From Saccharothrix carnea (GTDB lineage Bacteria; Actinomycetota; Actinomycetes; Mycobacteriales; Pseudonocardiaceae): a DNA stretch of 64,000 bases. The stretch spans positions 124,001 through 188,000 of the forward strand of contig NZ_PYAX01000008.1 in the NCBI RefSeq assembly GCF_003014735.1, read 5' to 3'. Both the position numbers and the translations under genes were made by a program. Position 1 is the stretch's first letter. Every line of letters starts with the position of its first letter. Shown here piece after piece: positions 1 to 10,196 of the stretch. A model generated the notes under the pieces. That model was not told where the DNA came from. It ran no database searches and saw only the letters and a program-made list of their open reading frames with translations.

Positions 1-822
1 AAGTTCACCTCGGCGAACGTCTCGCAGCAGGTCGCCGTCGTGCTGGACACCCAGGTCGTGTCCGCGCCGAACATCAACGAGCCCATCCTCGGCGGTTCGA
101 CGCAGATCAGCGGCACGTTCACGCAGAGCGAGGCGACCCACCTCGCCAACGTGCTCAAGTACGGTTCGCTGCCGCTGTCGTTCGAGGCCTCCGAGGCGGA
201 GACGGTGTCCGCGACCCTCGGCCTGGCGTCGCTGAAGGCGGGCCTGATCGCCGGCGGCATCGGCCTGGCGCTGGTGTTCGTGTACTGCCTGTTCTACTAC
301 CGCCTGCTCGGCGTGCTGACGATCCTGTCGCTGGTCCTGTCCGGTGTGATCGTCTACGCGGTGCTGGTGCTGCTCGGCCGCTGGATCGGGTTCACCCTCG
401 ACCTCGCGGGCATCGCCGGTTTCATCGTGTCGATCGGTATCACCGCCGACTCGTTCGTGGTGTTCTTCGAACGGCTCAAGGACGAGATGCGCGAGGGCCG
501 GTCGTTCCGGTCCGCGGTACCGCGCGCCTGGGTCCGCTCGCGCCGCACGATCCTGTCCGCGGACGCGGTCAGCTTCCTCGCCTCGGCCATCCTGTACGTG
601 CTCGCGGTCGGCCAGGTGAAGGGCTTCGCGTTCACCCTCGGCATGTCGACCGTGCTCGACCTGGTCGTGGTCTTCCTGGTGACGCACCCGCTGGTCAGCA
701 TGATCTCCAAGTCGAAGCGACTGTCCAACCCGAAGCTGGTGGGTCTGGGCGGCGCCGTCCAAGCCGCGGTCGACGACCGCGCGCTGTCGGGTGCGAAGAG
801 CACCGCTGTGAAGGAGGTCTGA
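1..822 (+). CDS. secD: Protein translocase subunit SecD (C-terminal part, truncated by window start)
   Basis: The reading frame is open from the first base, so the N-terminal part lies outside the window; 273 residues are visible. They cover the end of the periplasmic domain ([10 protein letters not shown]) and the C-terminal membrane domain with several hydrophobic helices and the conserved loop [17 protein letters not shown], typical of SecD/SecF. With SecF, SecD is an RND-type accessory of the SecYEG channel that uses the proton-motive force to pull secreted proteins across the membrane. secF starts one base after the stop codon, so the two are surely cotranscribed. Seen: frame and motifs; known: family role. 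Confidence 0.97.
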   Translation, partial: KFTSANVSQQVAVVLDTQVVSAPNINEPILGGSTQISGTFTQSEATHLANVLKYGSLPLSFEASEAETVSATLGLASLKAGLIAGGIGLALVFVYCLFYYRLLGVLTILSLVLSGVIVYAVLVLLGRWIGFTLDLAGIAGFIVSIGITADSFVVFFERLKDEMREGRSFRSAVPRAWVRSRRTILSADAVSFLASAILYVLAVGQVKGFAFTLGMSTVLDLVVVFLVTHPLVSMISKSKRLSNPKLVGLGGAVQAAVDDRALSGAKSTAVKEV

Positions 823-823
823 C

Positions 824-2011
824 GTGGCCGAGAAGAAGAAGGGCAACGTTTTCCAGCGGCTCTACGTCGGCAACGGCGCGTTCGACATCGTCGGCAAGCG
901 CAAGCGCTGGTACCTGCTGTTCGGCCTGATCCTGCTGATCTGCGTCGGGTCGATCGTGTTCCGGGGCTTCAACCTGGGCATCGACTTCACCGGCGGCACC
1001 CGGGTGCAGATGCCCGCGCAGAGCGCGTCCGGCCCGATCAGCGTCGAGGCGGCCAAGGACTCGTACGAGAAGGCGCTCGGCAAGGAGCCCGCGGCCACGC
1101 AGACCGTGGGCGCGGGTGACTCGGCGACCATCCAGATCCGGTCGGAGGCGCTGAACGCCGACCAGGTGCTCAAGCTCAAGAACACGCTGAACGAAGACCT
1201 CCAGCCCAACGGCGGCACGAACGCCATCAGCGACAGCGCCGTCTCCGCCTCGTGGGGCGGTGAGATCACCAGCCAGGCGCTGATCGCGCTCCTCGTGTTC
1301 TTCGTCGCGGTGATGATCTTCCTGGCGCTGTACTTCGAGCTGTCGATGGCGATCGCCGCCCTCGTGGCGGTGTTCCACGACGTGCTGATCACGGCGGGTG
1401 TCTACTCGCTGGTCGGCTTCGAGGTCTCGCCCGCGACGGTGATCGGCCTGCTCACCATCCTCGGCTTCTCGCTGTACGACACGGTGGTGGTGTTCGACAA
1501 GGTCCGGGAGAACACCCGCGGCCTGCTCGGCCTCACCCGCCGCACCTACGGCGAGGCCGCGAACCTGGCCGTGAACCAGACCCTGATGCGGTCGATCAAC
1601 ACCTCGCTGATCGCGCTGCTGCCGGTGCTCGGCCTGCTCGCCATCGGCGTCGGCCTGCTCGGCGTCGGCACGCTGAAGGACCTGGCGCTGGTGCAGCTCA
1701 CCGGTATCGCGATCGGCGCGCTGTCCTCGATCTACATCGCGACCCCGGTCGCGGTGGACCTGAAGATGCGCGACGCCCGCTACAAGGCGCAGGCCGCGCG
1801 GGTACAGGCGCGTCGGGACAACCTGGCCCGCAGGGCGGCGGCCGGCAGCGAGGTCGTCAGCGGTGGCGACATCGTGGAGTCGACCGACGACGAGTCGCTG
1901 CAGGCCGAGTTGCGCAAGGAGAAGGCCATGTCGGCGGCGGCGAGCGTGCCGTCGCGGACCGGCAAGGCAGGCGACGCGCGGCGGCGCCCGACCGGCAAGA
2001 AGCACCGTTGA
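824..2011 (+). CDS. secF: Protein translocase subunit SecF
   Basis: 395 residues, GTG start, preceded by AAGGAGG at the end of secD. An N-terminal membrane helix (about residues 28-48) is followed by the exported domain with FNLGIDFTGGT, then a five-helix membrane domain with the conserved GFSLYDTVVVFDKVREN loop. The C-terminal 80 residues are charged and extended (ending TGKKHR), as in many actinobacterial SecF proteins. It works with SecD as the Sec translocon motor accessory. The stop codon overlaps the TTG start of apt, which indicates an operon secD-secF-apt, the order I recall from mycobacteria (there with one extra gene). Confidence 0.97.
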   Translation: MAEKKKGNVFQRLYVGNGAFDIVGKRKRWYLLFGLILLICVGSIVFRGFNLGIDFTGGTRVQMPAQSASGPISVEAAKDSYEKALGKEPAATQTVGAGDSATIQIRSEALNADQVLKLKNTLNEDLQPNGGTNAISDSAVSASWGGEITSQALIALLVFFVAVMIFLALYFELSMAIAALVAVFHDVLITAGVYSLVGFEVSPATVIGLLTILGFSLYDTVVVFDKVRENTRGLLGLTRRTYGEAANLAVNQTLMRSINTSLIALLPVLGLLAIGVGLLGVGTLKDLALVQLTGIAIGALSSIYIATPVAVDLKMRDARYKAQAARVQARRDNLARRAAAGSEVVSGGDIVESTDDESLQAELRKEKAMSAAASVPSRTGKAGDARRRPTGKKHR

Positions 2012-2526
2012 AGCTGGACCGCGCCCTAGGGCTGCTGCGTGAGGTCCCGGACTTCCCCCTGCCGGGGGTCGTCTTCCGGGACCTCACGCCGGTCCTCGCC
2101 GACCCGGACGCGCTGCGCGCCGTGGTCGACGCCCTGCAGGACAAGATCCACCCGGACACCCAGGTCGTGGCCGCGATCGAGTCGCGCGGCTTCCTGCTGG
2201 GCGCCGCTCTCGGCTACGGCTGGCACTACGGCGTCGTGCCGCTGCGCAAGCCGGGCAAGCTGCCCGCCGTCGCCCACCGCGTGACGTACGACCTGGAGTA
2301 CGGGACGGCCACGCTGGAGCTGCCGGCGGAGGCCGTCGTGCCGGGGCAGCACGTGGTCGTGGTCGATGACGTGCTGGCGACCGGTGGCACGGCCGCGGCG
2401 GCGTGCGAGCTGGTCGAGCGGGCCGGTGGCGTGGTGACGGGGGTGTCGGTGGTGCTGGAGATCCCGGGGTTGGGCGGGCGTGAGCGGCTGGTCGGCCGCG
2501 AGGTCAACGCCCTGCTCAGCGTCTGA
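2008..2526 (+). CDS. apt: Adenine phosphoribosyltransferase
   Basis: 172 residues, the usual length. It converts adenine plus PRPP to AMP in purine salvage. The PRPP-binding signature VVVVDDVLATGGT is at about residues 116-128, and the N-terminal REVPDFPLPGVVFRDLTP is typical of Apt. The start is TTG at 2008, whose TG is shared with the TGA of secF, so translation is probably coupled. The next gene, rel, follows after 212 bases. apt beside rel is a classic actinobacterial arrangement linking purine salvage with (p)ppGpp metabolism. Confidence 0.96.
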   Translation: MKLDRALGLLREVPDFPLPGVVFRDLTPVLADPDALRAVVDALQDKIHPDTQVVAAIESRGFLLGAALGYGWHYGVVPLRKPGKLPAVAHRVTYDLEYGTATLELPAEAVVPGQHVVVVDDVLATGGTAAAACELVERAGGVVTGVSVVLEIPGLGGRERLVGREVNALLSV

Positions 2527-2738
2527 GCACACCGCGGTCGCGGATTTCCGAGAGAGATTCGTGGCGCCCCCGGAGGCCGTCCGGAGCGGGCCGCGGGCAC
2601 GTTCACGCAGGTGAATGCCGACTGGTCGGGCTGAACGGCCGGTGCTGCTCGTCGTGTGAACCGCACCGCTCATCGGCTCGCCGCCGAAGTCGTCGCCGCT
2701 GCGGAGTTATCCTCGGTTCCTAGACCCGAGGAGCGTGG

Positions 2739-5039
2739 TTGAGCCAGGACACCGAACCCGCCCAGACGTCGCAGCCCGTGCCCGCACGGCCGCCGTCCGC
2801 GACGAGGCGCGTGCGCGCGCGGCTGGCACGTCGGATCACCGCCCAGCGCGCCGCGCCGGTCAAGCAGGTCCTCGAACCGCTGGCCGCCGTCCACCGCGAC
2901 CTGCACCCCAAGGCCGACCTGGCGCTGCTCCAGCACGCCTACGACGTCGCGGAGGAGAAGCACCGCCCCCAGCGGCGCAAGTCCGGCGACCCCTACATCA
3001 CCCACCCGCTGGCCGTGGCGACGATCCTGGCCGAGCTGGGCATGGACACGACGACCCTGGTCGCCGCCCTCCTGCACGACACGGTGGAGGACACCGACTA
3101 CTCGCTGGACCAGCTGCGGGTCGACTTCGGCACCGAGGTCGCACTGCTGGTCGACGGCGTGACCAAGCTGGACAAGGTCAAGCTCGGCGCGGCGGCCGAG
3201 GCCGAGACCATCCGCAAGATGGTCATCGCCATGGCCAAGGACCCCCGGGTGCTGGTCATCAAGCTCGCCGACCGGCTGCACAACATGCGCACCATGCGGT
3301 TCCTGCCGCCGGAGAAGCAGGCCCGCAAGGCGCGCGAGACGCTGGAGGTGCTGGCGCCGCTGGCGCACCGCCTCGGCATGGCGACGGTGAAGTGGGAGCT
3401 GGAGGACCTGGCGTTCGCGATCCTCCAGCCGAAGAAGTACGACGAGATCGTGCGCCTGGTGGCCAACCGCGCGCCGTCCCGCGACACCTACCTCGGTGGC
3501 GTGATCACCGAGCTGTCGCAGCAGCTGGAGGGCGCCCGGATCACGGCCAAGGTCGAGGGCAGGCCGAAGCACTACTACTCGATCCACCAGAAGATGATCG
3601 TGCGCGGCCGCGACTTCGACGACATCCACGACCTGGTCGGCGTGCGCATCCAGGTGGACGAGGTCCGCGACTGCTACGCGGCCATGGGCGTGGTGCACGC
3701 GCTGTGGCAGCCCATGCCCGGCCGGTTCAAGGACTACATCGCGCAGCCCCGGTTCGGCGTCTACCAGTCGTTGCACACGACGGTCATCGGGCCGGACGGC
3801 AAGCCGCTGGAAGTGCAGATCCGCACCTACGACATGCACCGGACGGCCGAGTACGGCATCGCGGCGCACTGGCGGTACAAGGAGACGCGCGGTACGCACA
3901 GCGGCAAGGGCGTCGAGGTCGACGAGATGGCCTGGATGCGGCAGCTGCTGGACTGGCAGCGGGAGGCCGCCGACCCGGGCGAGTTCCTGGAGTCGCTGCG
4001 GTTCGACCTGGCTGCCCGGGAGATCTTCGTCTTCACGCCGAAGGGCGACGTGGTGACGTTGCCGACCGGGTCGACGCCGGTGGACTTCGCGTACGCCGTG
4101 CACACCGAGGTGGGTCACCGGTGCATCGGGGCACGGGTGAACGGTCGGCTCGTCGCTTTGGAGCGCAAGCTCGAGAACGGCGAGGTCATCGAGATCTTCA
4201 CCTCGAAGGCCGAGGGCGCGGGTCCGTCGCGCGACTGGCTCTCGTTCGCGGCCTCGCCGCGCGCCAAGGCGAAGATCAAGCAGTGGTTCGCGAAGGAGCG
4301 CAAGGAAGAGGCCATCGAGGTCGGCAAGGACGCCATCGCGAAGGAGGTCCGACGCGTCGGGCTGCCCCTGCAGCGGCTGGTCTCGGCCGACTCGATGGGC
4401 GCGCTGTCGAAGGAGCTGCACTACCCCGACGTGTCGGCGCTGTACGCGGCCGTGGGGGAGGGGCACACCTCCGCGCGGCACGTCGTGCAGCGGTTGGTGG
4501 CGCAGCTCGGTGGCGTGGAGCACGCCGAGGAGGAGCTGGCCGAGCGCTCGACGCCGTCCACCGTGGCGCGGCGGCGGGTCACCGGTGACGCCGGGGTCGT
4601 CGTCAAGGACGCGGCCGACGTGTGGGTGAAGCTGGCGCGGTGCTGCACGCCCGTGCCGGGTGACGACATCCTGGGCTTCGTGACGCGTGGTGGCGGGGTG
4701 TCCGTGCACCGGACGGACTGCACGAACGCGGACGAGCTGCTGAAGACGCCGGAGCGGTTGCTGGACGTCGAGTGGGCGCCGTCGTCGTCGTCGGTGTTCC
4801 TGGTGGCGATCCAGGTGGAGGCGCTGGACCGGCACCGGCTGCTGTCGGACGTCACCAAGGTGCTGGCCGACGAGAAGGTCAACATCCTGTCGGCGTCGGT
4901 GACGACGTCGCGGGACCGGGTGGCGGTGTCGCGGTTCTCGTTCGAGATGGGCGACCCGAAGCACCTCGGCCACGTGCTGAAGGCCGTTCGGAGCGTCGAG
5001 GGCGTGTACGACGTGTACCGCGTGACGTCGGCGTCGTAG
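2739..5039 (+). CDS. relA: Bifunctional (p)ppGpp synthetase/hydrolase Rel
   Basis: 766 residues, a full-length RelA/SpoT homologue. In order: HD hydrolase domain with [11 protein letters not shown] (about residues 108-120), synthetase domain with RFKDYIAQP (about 328) and [24 protein letters not shown] domain (about 428-488, [15 protein letters not shown]), a Cys-rich region ([15 protein letters not shown]) and a C-terminal ACT domain. The intact HDxxED motif and the basic RFKD motif (not the acidic version of synthetase-only RelA) indicate that it both makes and degrades (p)ppGpp. The start is TTG at 2739, chosen because GAGGAG lies 5 bases upstream. It is the master enzyme of the stringent response. 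Two hairpins follow the gene. Confidence 0.97.
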   Translation: MSQDTEPAQTSQPVPARPPSATRRVRARLARRITAQRAAPVKQVLEPLAAVHRDLHPKADLALLQHAYDVAEEKHRPQRRKSGDPYITHPLAVATILAELGMDTTTLVAALLHDTVEDTDYSLDQLRVDFGTEVALLVDGVTKLDKVKLGAAAEAETIRKMVIAMAKDPRVLVIKLADRLHNMRTMRFLPPEKQARKARETLEVLAPLAHRLGMATVKWELEDLAFAILQPKKYDEIVRLVANRAPSRDTYLGGVITELSQQLEGARITAKVEGRPKHYYSIHQKMIVRGRDFDDIHDLVGVRIQVDEVRDCYAAMGVVHALWQPMPGRFKDYIAQPRFGVYQSLHTTVIGPDGKPLEVQIRTYDMHRTAEYGIAAHWRYKETRGTHSGKGVEVDEMAWMRQLLDWQREAADPGEFLESLRFDLAAREIFVFTPKGDVVTLPTGSTPVDFAYAVHTEVGHRCIGARVNGRLVALERKLENGEVIEIFTSKAEGAGPSRDWLSFAASPRAKAKIKQWFAKERKEEAIEVGKDAIAKEVRRVGLPLQRLVSADSMGALSKELHYPDVSALYAAVGEGHTSARHVVQRLVAQLGGVEHAEEELAERSTPSTVARRRVTGDAGVVVKDAADVWVKLARCCTPVPGDDILGFVTRGGGVSVHRTDCTNADELLKTPERLLDVEWAPSSSSVFLVAIQVEALDRHRLLSDVTKVLADEKVNILSASVTTSRDRVAVSRFSFEMGDPKHLGHVLKAVRSVEGVYDVYRVTSAS

Positions 5040-5162
5040 TGGAGACCGTGCTCCACGGCTGACGGCCGCATGCTGCCGACCGGCGGTCGCGTCAGCGAAA
5101 CGTCATCGGGCGGTGGGAGCATCGGCGCAGGTCGGCCTGGTCAGGCCGCCGGGGAAGACGCA

Positions 5163-5196
5163 AGGGCCCGCACTCCTCTCCCGAGTGCCGGGCCCT
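5163..5196 (+). terminator. Rho-independent-like hairpin downstream of rel
   Basis: The left arm AGGGCCCGCACTC (5163-5175) pairs with GAGTGCCGGGCCCT (5183-5196), with one bulged base and a 7-base CTCTCCC loop. No T-tract follows, which is common in high-GC actinobacteria. It lies 124 bases after the rel stop codon and before a convergent gene. Confidence 0.7.
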
Positions 5197-5240
5197 GCGC
5201 GTTTCCGGGGCTACGCGTTCGCAGGGGAGCCGGGGCAAAG

Positions 5241-5272
5241 CGAAGGGGCCGCCTGGTCGGGCGGCCCCTTCG
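5241..5272. terminator. Bidirectional hairpin between rel and the convergent cyclophilin gene
   Basis: Perfect 13-bp stem: CGAAGGGGCCGCC (5241-5253) and GGCGGCCCCTTCG (5260-5272), loop TGGTCG. It sits 12 bases past the stop codon of the cyclophilin gene on the minus strand and can serve transcripts from both sides. Confidence 0.8.
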
Positions 5273-5284
5273 AAGGTCAGCGCA

Positions 5285-6136
5285 CTACTTGACGACGGTC
5301 GCGGACTTGATGTCGACGGCCTTGTTCGGCTTGCCGTCGCCCTGGCCCTGGTCGGTGCCCGCCTTGGCGACCTCGTCCACGAGCTTGAGGCTCTCCGCGT
5401 CGACCGAGCCGAACACGGTGTACTTCGGCTCGAGCTGGGTCTGGCCGTAGACGATGAAGAACTGGCTGCCGTTCGTGTCCGGGCCCGAGTTCGCCATGGC
5501 GAGCTGGCCGCGGCCGTAGGTCAGCTCCGGCCACACCTCGTCCTTGAAGCTGTACCCGGGGCCGCCGCTGCCGGTGCCGCTCGGGTCGCCGCACTGCAGC
5601 ACCTGGATGCCGGACGTGGTCAGGCGGTGGCACGTGGTGTCGTTGAAGTAGCCCTGCTCGGCCAGGTTGACGAAGCTGTTCACCGCGCACGGCGCGAGCG
5701 TGCGGTCGAGGGTCAGCTTGATGTCGCCGACCGAGGTGGCCAGCGTGGCGCCGACCGTGCCCTCCGCGGACGTCTGGCCTCCCGCGGGAGCCTTGACCTC
5801 CTTGCTCGCGGGCTGCTCGTCGGCCGGGTACTCGCAGGCCACCTGGGCCGGGAGGGGCGTGGTCCGCTTCACCGCCGGGTGCAGCTCGGTGGGGATCGAC
5901 TGCGCGCCGTCGGAGCCGGCCGCCGGGGCGGTCGAGCTGGCCGCGGCGGCGTCGTCGCCGGTGCTGCTGAAGTCGGTCGTGGCGAGGAAGTACACACCGC
6001 CCGCGACCACGACGACGGCGACCGCCGTCGCGACCACGGCGATCACCCGGCGCCGCTTCGCGCGCTCCGCCCTGCGGACGAGCTGGCGTTCCAGCTTCCG
6101 CTTGGCCTGCTCGCGGCGCTGCACGTTGGTCGGCAC
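5285..6136 (-). CDS. Membrane-anchored peptidyl-prolyl cis-trans isomerase (cyclophilin type)
   Basis: 283 residues. A strongly basic N-terminus (QRREQAKRKLERQLVRR) is followed by one membrane helix (about residues 31-52), a Ser/Ala-rich linker and an extracytoplasmic cyclophilin domain with NSFVNLAEQGYFNDTTCHR, GTGSGGPGYSFKDE and MANSGPDTNGSQFFI. The fold accelerates proline isomerisation of exported proteins. GTG at 6136 is chosen over the TTG two codons upstream because AGGGAGG lies 6 bases before it, whereas it abuts the TTG; the resulting VPTN start also matches what I recall of the M. tuberculosis PpiB homologue Rv2582. Convergent with rel, divergent from the MBL hydrolase. Confidence 0.93.
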   Translation of the reverse strand: MPTNVQRREQAKRKLERQLVRRAERAKRRRVIAVVATAVAVVVVAGGVYFLATTDFSSTGDDAAAASSTAPAAGSDGAQSIPTELHPAVKRTTPLPAQVACEYPADEQPASKEVKAPAGGQTSAEGTVGATLATSVGDIKLTLDRTLAPCAVNSFVNLAEQGYFNDTTCHRLTTSGIQVLQCGDPSGTGSGGPGYSFKDEVWPELTYGRGQLAMANSGPDTNGSQFFIVYGQTQLEPKYTVFGSVDAESLKLVDEVAKAGTDQGQGDGKPNKAVDIKSATVVK

Positions 6137-6281
6137 CTGCAACCTCCCTGATCTCTGCGTCGACGGCGACGATCGGTGAGCAGTCTAGGGGGCACGCATG
6201 TGACTGGTGTATGCCGGATAGGCTGCTTGACGGGGTCCACAGGGATCCGTTGTCGATCCGTTGCCGACGAGAGGTGATCCC

Positions 6282-6989
6282 GTGCTGGTGATCGGGTTCC
6301 CCACCGGCGCCCTGCAGGCCAACTGCTTCCTCCTGGCCACGGGCGCGGGCGGGCCGTGCGTGGTGGTCGACCCCGGCCAGGACGCGGCCGAGCCGATCGC
6401 CGAGGCCCTGCGCGAGCACCGGCTGTCCCCGGTCGCCGTGCTGCTCACGCACGGGCACTTCGACCACGCGTTCTCGGTGGCCCCGGTCTGCGACGGCAAC
6501 GACATCCCGGCGTGGGTCCACCCGCGTGACCGGGAGCTGCTGTCGGACCCGCTCAAGGGCATCAGCGCCGAGTCACGGGCCTTCTTCGGCGGCAACCTGG
6601 AGATGAGGGAGCCGCGCGAGGTGCGCGAACTGGTCGACGGCGGCGAGCTGGACCTGGCCGGTCTCCGGCTGACCGTCGACCACTCACCGGGCCATACCGG
6701 CGGGTCGGTGATGTTCCGCGCCGGCACCGAGGAGGGCGGACGGCTCGTGCTGTCCGGTGACACCCTCTTCGCCGGCTCCATCGGACGCACCGACCTGCCG
6801 GGCGGCGACCACCGCGAGATGCTGACGTCGCTGCGCACCAAGGTGCTGACGCTGGCCGACGACACGGTGGTGCTGCCCGGCCACGGCCCGACGACGACCA
6901 TCGGCCGCGAACGCGTGAGCAACCCGTTCCTGCTGGACCTGGGCTCACCCGACGACGAGCCGGCACCCGCACCGCACCGAGGACTGTAG
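6282..6989 (+). CDS. MBL-fold metallohydrolase (glyoxalase II-like)
   Basis: 235 residues. Zinc-ligand motifs are all present: THGHFDHAF (HxHxDH), the HSPGHTGGS histidine, the GDTLF aspartate and the final GHGP histidine. This set is typical of small glyoxalase II-like hydrolases that cleave thioesters, but the true substrate cannot be read from the sequence. The start is GTG at 6282, chosen because GAGAGGTGA (6269-6277) ends 4 bases upstream; the TTG at 6261 lacks such a site. hisS follows 4 bases after the stop, the same pairing as Rv2581c-hisS in M. tuberculosis (recalled). Confidence 0.9.
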   Translation: MLVIGFPTGALQANCFLLATGAGGPCVVVDPGQDAAEPIAEALREHRLSPVAVLLTHGHFDHAFSVAPVCDGNDIPAWVHPRDRELLSDPLKGISAESRAFFGGNLEMREPREVRELVDGGELDLAGLRLTVDHSPGHTGGSVMFRAGTEEGGRLVLSGDTLFAGSIGRTDLPGGDHREMLTSLRTKVLTLADDTVVLPGHGPTTTIGRERVSNPFLLDLGSPDDEPAPAPHRGL

Positions 6990-6993
6990 AACC

Positions 6994-8256
6994 GTGACCA
7001 CGTTCGCCGCGCCCAAGGGCGTGCCCGACTACTTCCCGCCGACCTCCGCGCAGTTCCTGGCGGTCCGCGACACGCTCGTGGAGTCCGCGCGCCGCGCCGG
7101 CTACGGCTACATCGAGCTGCCCGTCTTCGAGGACACCGCGTTGTTCGCGCGCGGTGTCGGCGAGTCGACCGACGTGGTCAGCAAGGAGATGTACACGTTC
7201 ACCGACCGCGGCGGGCGGTCCATCACGCTGCGGCCCGAGGGCACCGCCGGCGTGATGCGCGCCGTGATCGAGCACGGCCTCGACCGCGGCCAGCTGCCGG
7301 TGAAGCTCGCGTACGCGGGGCAGTTCTTCCGCGCCGAGCAGCCGCAGGCGGGGCGGTACCGGCAGTTCCACCAGGTCGGCGTCGAGGCGATCGGCGTGGA
7401 CGACCCGGCGCTGGACGCCGAGGTCATCGCGGTGGCTGACGCCGGGTTCCGGGCGCTGGGGCTGACCGGGTTCCGGCTGGAGCTGACGTCGCTGGGCGAC
7501 GCCACGTGCCGTCCCCAGTACCGGGAGAAGCTGCAGGCGTTCCTGGCGGAGCTGCCGCTGGACGAGGAGACGCGGCGGCGGGCGGAGCTGAACCCGCTGC
7601 GGGTGCTGGACGACAAGCGGCCCGAGGTGCGCGAGCTGGTCGCCGACGCCCCGCTGATGGTGGACCACCTGTCGGCCGAGTCGCTGGCCCACTACGAGCA
7701 GGTCAAGGTCTACCTGAACGAGCTGGGCGTGAAGTTCGCGGAGAACCCGCGGATGGTGCGCGGGCTGGACTACTACACCAAGACGACGTTCGAGTTCGTG
7801 CACGACGGGCTGGGCGCGCAGTCCGGCATCGGCGGCGGCGGGCGGTACGACGGGTTGATGGAGCAGCTGGGCGGGCAGCCGCTGTCCGGGGTCGGGTTCG
7901 GGCTCGGGGTGGACCGGGCGCTGCTGGCGTGCCAGGTCGAGGGCCTGACGCCGGGTGACGTGACGCGGTGCGACGTGTACGGCGTGCCGCTGGGCGAGGC
8001 GGCCAAGTCGCGGCTGGTCGCGTTGTCCGCGCCGCTGCGGGCCGCCGGTGTGCGGTTCGACCTGTCCTATGGTGGTAAGGGCCTCAAGGGTGCGATGAAG
8101 GGTGCCGACCGGTCCGGTGCGCGGTTCGCGCTGGTGCTGGGTGAGCGCGACATCGAGGCCGGGGTCGTGCAGGTGAAGGAGTTGTCGTCGGGCGACCAGC
8201 GCGAGGTGCCGCTGGCGGACGTGGTGATCTCTGTGCTGGAGGCGTTGGGCCGGTGA
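6994..8256 (+). CDS. hisS: Histidyl-tRNA synthetase
   Basis: 420 residues, class II synthetase of normal bacterial length. It charges tRNA-His with histidine. Visible motifs are [13 protein letters not shown] (motif 2 region), the histidine-specific [24 protein letters not shown], and a C-terminal anticodon-binding domain. GTG start. The stop codon overlaps the GTG of the next gene (GTGA), so the small membrane protein downstream is probably translated together with it. Confidence 0.97.
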   Translation: MTTFAAPKGVPDYFPPTSAQFLAVRDTLVESARRAGYGYIELPVFEDTALFARGVGESTDVVSKEMYTFTDRGGRSITLRPEGTAGVMRAVIEHGLDRGQLPVKLAYAGQFFRAEQPQAGRYRQFHQVGVEAIGVDDPALDAEVIAVADAGFRALGLTGFRLELTSLGDATCRPQYREKLQAFLAELPLDEETRRRAELNPLRVLDDKRPEVRELVADAPLMVDHLSAESLAHYEQVKVYLNELGVKFAENPRMVRGLDYYTKTTFEFVHDGLGAQSGIGGGGRYDGLMEQLGGQPLSGVGFGLGVDRALLACQVEGLTPGDVTRCDVYGVPLGEAAKSRLVALSAPLRAAGVRFDLSYGGKGLKGAMKGADRSGARFALVLGERDIEAGVVQVKELSSGDQREVPLADVVISVLEALGR

Positions 8257-8882
8257 GCGAGCGGATTGCCCTTGACCTGCTTGACCCGAAGGCGGTGCGC
8301 AAGCGCGCGCGGACGGTCGCCATCGGCGCGTTGATCGTCGCCGCCGCGTTCGGCGGGCTGCTGGGGCTGCTCGCGGGGCGGACCGCCGGGTTGGTCACGG
8401 CGGCGGTGTTCGCGGTGCCGCTGTTGATGTTGGCGTGGTCGGAGGCGCGGCGGCGGGTGTGGCTGGAAGGTCACGTGCTGTCCGTGCGGGCGTTCGGCAC
8501 GCGTTCGGTCGACCTGCACACGGCCGAGCAGTTGGACTTGCTGGTGACGGATGTGCGTGGGGCGCGGACGGTGGGGCTGTTCGTGCGTGGCGGCGGCAAG
8601 GCAATCAACCTGGCGTTGGCGATCTACGCCGGCACGGGCGGGCGCGAGCAGGGCGTGTTGCCGCTGCGGAAGCTGGCCGACGTGCTGGCCGGTCGCGGTG
8701 ACGCCCCGGGGCTGGTGTTCTCCGAACTGCTGGTGGCGCAGTTGCGGGCGGAGGCGCGTGGCCTGGCCGCCGCCGATCGGCCGCTGTACCAGCTCGGCTC
8801 GATGGCGCCCACGGGTCGCTTGGCGCAGAAGCTGAACCCCGAAGCCATCTCCCGCTTCGTCTCCACCCTCGACCAGTCCTGA
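8253..8882 (+). CDS. Hypothetical membrane protein, two N-terminal helices
   Basis: 209 residues; family not recognised. A basic N-terminus ([10 protein letters not shown]) precedes two closely spaced membrane helices (about residues 22-65), followed by a soluble domain of about 140 residues rich in V, L and A with no catalytic motif that I can identify. The topology (two helices, then a cytoplasmic domain) resembles small PH-like membrane proteins, but that is only an impression. It begins inside the hisS stop codon (GTGA overlap), and the codon use looks native. Its 3' end is 16 bases from the convergent gene. Confidence 0.8.
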   Translation: MSERIALDLLDPKAVRKRARTVAIGALIVAAAFGGLLGLLAGRTAGLVTAAVFAVPLLMLAWSEARRRVWLEGHVLSVRAFGTRSVDLHTAEQLDLLVTDVRGARTVGLFVRGGGKAINLALAIYAGTGGREQGVLPLRKLADVLAGRGDAPGLVFSELLVAQLRAEARGLAAADRPLYQLGSMAPTGRLAQKLNPEAISRFVSTLDQS

Positions 8883-8898
8883 CCGACCGGGGCGGGGG

Positions 8899-9762
8899 TC
8901 AGTCGTCGGGGAGGCCCCAGGTGCCCTTCGGTGGTGCGGGGGACTGGGTCGCGGTGGTGTCGGTGGTGGGTGGGATGCCGCCGATGAAGCGGATCAGCGA
9001 GTCGTCGTGTTCGACCCGGCCGGGGAACGGGTCGCCGGCCGTCAGCCTGGTCAGGGCGGCGATCGGTAGTTCGGTGTGGGAGGCGACCAGCACGAAGTTG
9101 CCGAACCGCCTGCCCCGGAACACGGCCGGTTCGGCCAGGACGCACACGTGGGGGAAGACGGCGCGGACGGTGGCGGTCTGGGCCTTGGCGAACGCGAGCT
9201 TCCCGCCGTCGCCGATGTTGGCGGCGTAGACGCCACCGGGGCGCAGGGTCCGGGAGGCCAGGGCGACGAACTCCACCGACGTGAGGTGCGCGGGGGTGCG
9301 GGAGCCGGCGAAGACGTCGGTCACGACGAGGTCGAACGTGGCTTCCGGTGCCTTGGCCAGCACGGCACGGGCGTCGCCGTTGCGGATCCGCAGGCGCCAG
9401 TTGCGGTCCAGGGGGAGGATGCCCCGGACCAGGTCGATCAGGGCCGCGTCGATCTCCACGACCTGCTGGCTGGAGCGGGGACGCGTGGCGGCGATGTAGC
9501 GGGGCAACGTGAACGCGCCGCCGCCCAGGTGGAGGGCGCGGATCGGGTCGCTGCCCGGTGCGACCAGGTCGGCGACGTGGCCCAGCCGGCGCAGGTACTC
9601 GAACTCCAGGTGCGTGGGGTCGTCCAGGTCGACGTGGGACTGCGGTGTGCCGTTCAGGCGCAGCATCCACGCCCTCGGCACGTCGGGATCGGGGATCAGT
9701 TCCGCGATGCCCGAGTCGACCTCCCGGCTGATGGTCTCGTCGGCTTTCCGGATCCGTCCCAC
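8899..9762 (-). CDS. Spermidine synthase-like methyltransferase-fold protein
   Basis: 287 residues. The Rossmann core is visible: LHLGGGAFTLPRY (glycine-rich SAM/dcSAM loop, about residues 96-108), QQVVEIDAALIDLVR (acidic end of strand 2), NGDARAVLAKAPEATFDLVVTDVFAG and LRPGGVYAANIGDG. These match the spermidine synthase-like proteins common in actinobacteria. Many family members lack proven polyamine activity, so the substrate is unknown; no speD-like partner is seen nearby. It is the downstream gene of a two-gene minus-strand unit with the coiled-coil protein ending 7 bases before it. Confidence 0.88.
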   Translation of the reverse strand: MGRIRKADETISREVDSGIAELIPDPDVPRAWMLRLNGTPQSHVDLDDPTHLEFEYLRRLGHVADLVAPGSDPIRALHLGGGAFTLPRYIAATRPRSSQQVVEIDAALIDLVRGILPLDRNWRLRIRNGDARAVLAKAPEATFDLVVTDVFAGSRTPAHLTSVEFVALASRTLRPGGVYAANIGDGGKLAFAKAQTATVRAVFPHVCVLAEPAVFRGRRFGNFVLVASHTELPIAALTRLTAGDPFPGRVEHDDSLIRFIGGIPPTTDTTATQSPAPPKGTWGLPDD

Positions 9763-9769
9763 CGGACGA

Positions 9770-10177
9770 TTATCCCGGTAGCGCCTGCGTGCGGCGCTTG
9801 CGGTCCGGTAGGCGGTCCACCAGCCTGCCCAGCCGTTCCGTCGTGCCCTGCAACGGGCCGAGCGCGGCGGCCAGCACGCGGATCGAGTCGTCGAGTTGGC
9901 CGGTGTTCCCGGTGAGCGCGGCGATCCTGGCCTCCAGCTCGGCCAGCTGGTGCTGCACCGCCTCCAGCTGGTGCAACGCCTCGGGCATCTCGTTGGCCAG
10001 GAACGTGGCGAGCTGCTCCAGCCGTTCGAGCGTGCCCCGCAGCTCCGCGACTTGCGGCAACGCCTGCGCCAACGGGGTCAGCTTCTCCAGCGCGTCGGCG
10101 ATCCGCGGCAGTGCGAGCACGCCTGACACCAGTCCGGTGGCGACCCGGGCGGCGAGGCCCAGCGCGGTCCGCAGCAT
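9770..10177 (-). CDS. Small amphipathic/coiled-coil hypothetical protein
   Basis: 135 residues, not recognised. The first 25 residues are moderately hydrophobic (MLRTALGLAARVATGLVSGVLAL). The rest is heptad-like helix rich in L, E, Q and A (EKLTPLAQALPQVAELRGTLERLEQLATFL), predicted to form a coiled coil, and it ends in a basic tail. It may be a membrane-associated scaffold; no function is claimed. It starts 19 bases from the divergent DUF1304 gene. Confidence 0.75.
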   Translation of the reverse strand: MLRTALGLAARVATGLVSGVLALPRIADALEKLTPLAQALPQVAELRGTLERLEQLATFLANEMPEALHQLEAVQHQLAELEARIAALTGNTGQLDDSIRVLAAALGPLQGTTERLGRLVDRLPDRKRRTQALPG

Positions 10178-10196
10178 GCGAGTACGTTACCCACCC
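10178..10196. promoter_or_regulatory. Overlapping divergent promoter with a shared -10 element, probably leaderless both ways
   Basis: Only 19 bases separate the ATG at 10177 (minus) from the GTG at 10197 (plus). The core GTACGTTAC (10182-10190) offers TACGTT (10183-10188) 8 bases before the plus start and, on the other strand, TAACGT (10189-10184) 6 bases before the minus start. No ribosome binding site fits in the gap. Both spacings suit leaderless transcripts, which are frequent in actinobacteria. Confidence 0.45.

Noticed and set aside
2670-4973. Open frame of 767 codons antisense to rel
   Set aside because: Its composition (R/H/D/V-rich, no motifs) is typical of an antisense shadow; rel on the plus strand has all domains.
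5070-5450. Open frame on the plus strand across the rel terminators and the end of the cyclophilin gene
   Set aside because: It crosses two strong hairpins and the antisense strand of a well-supported gene.
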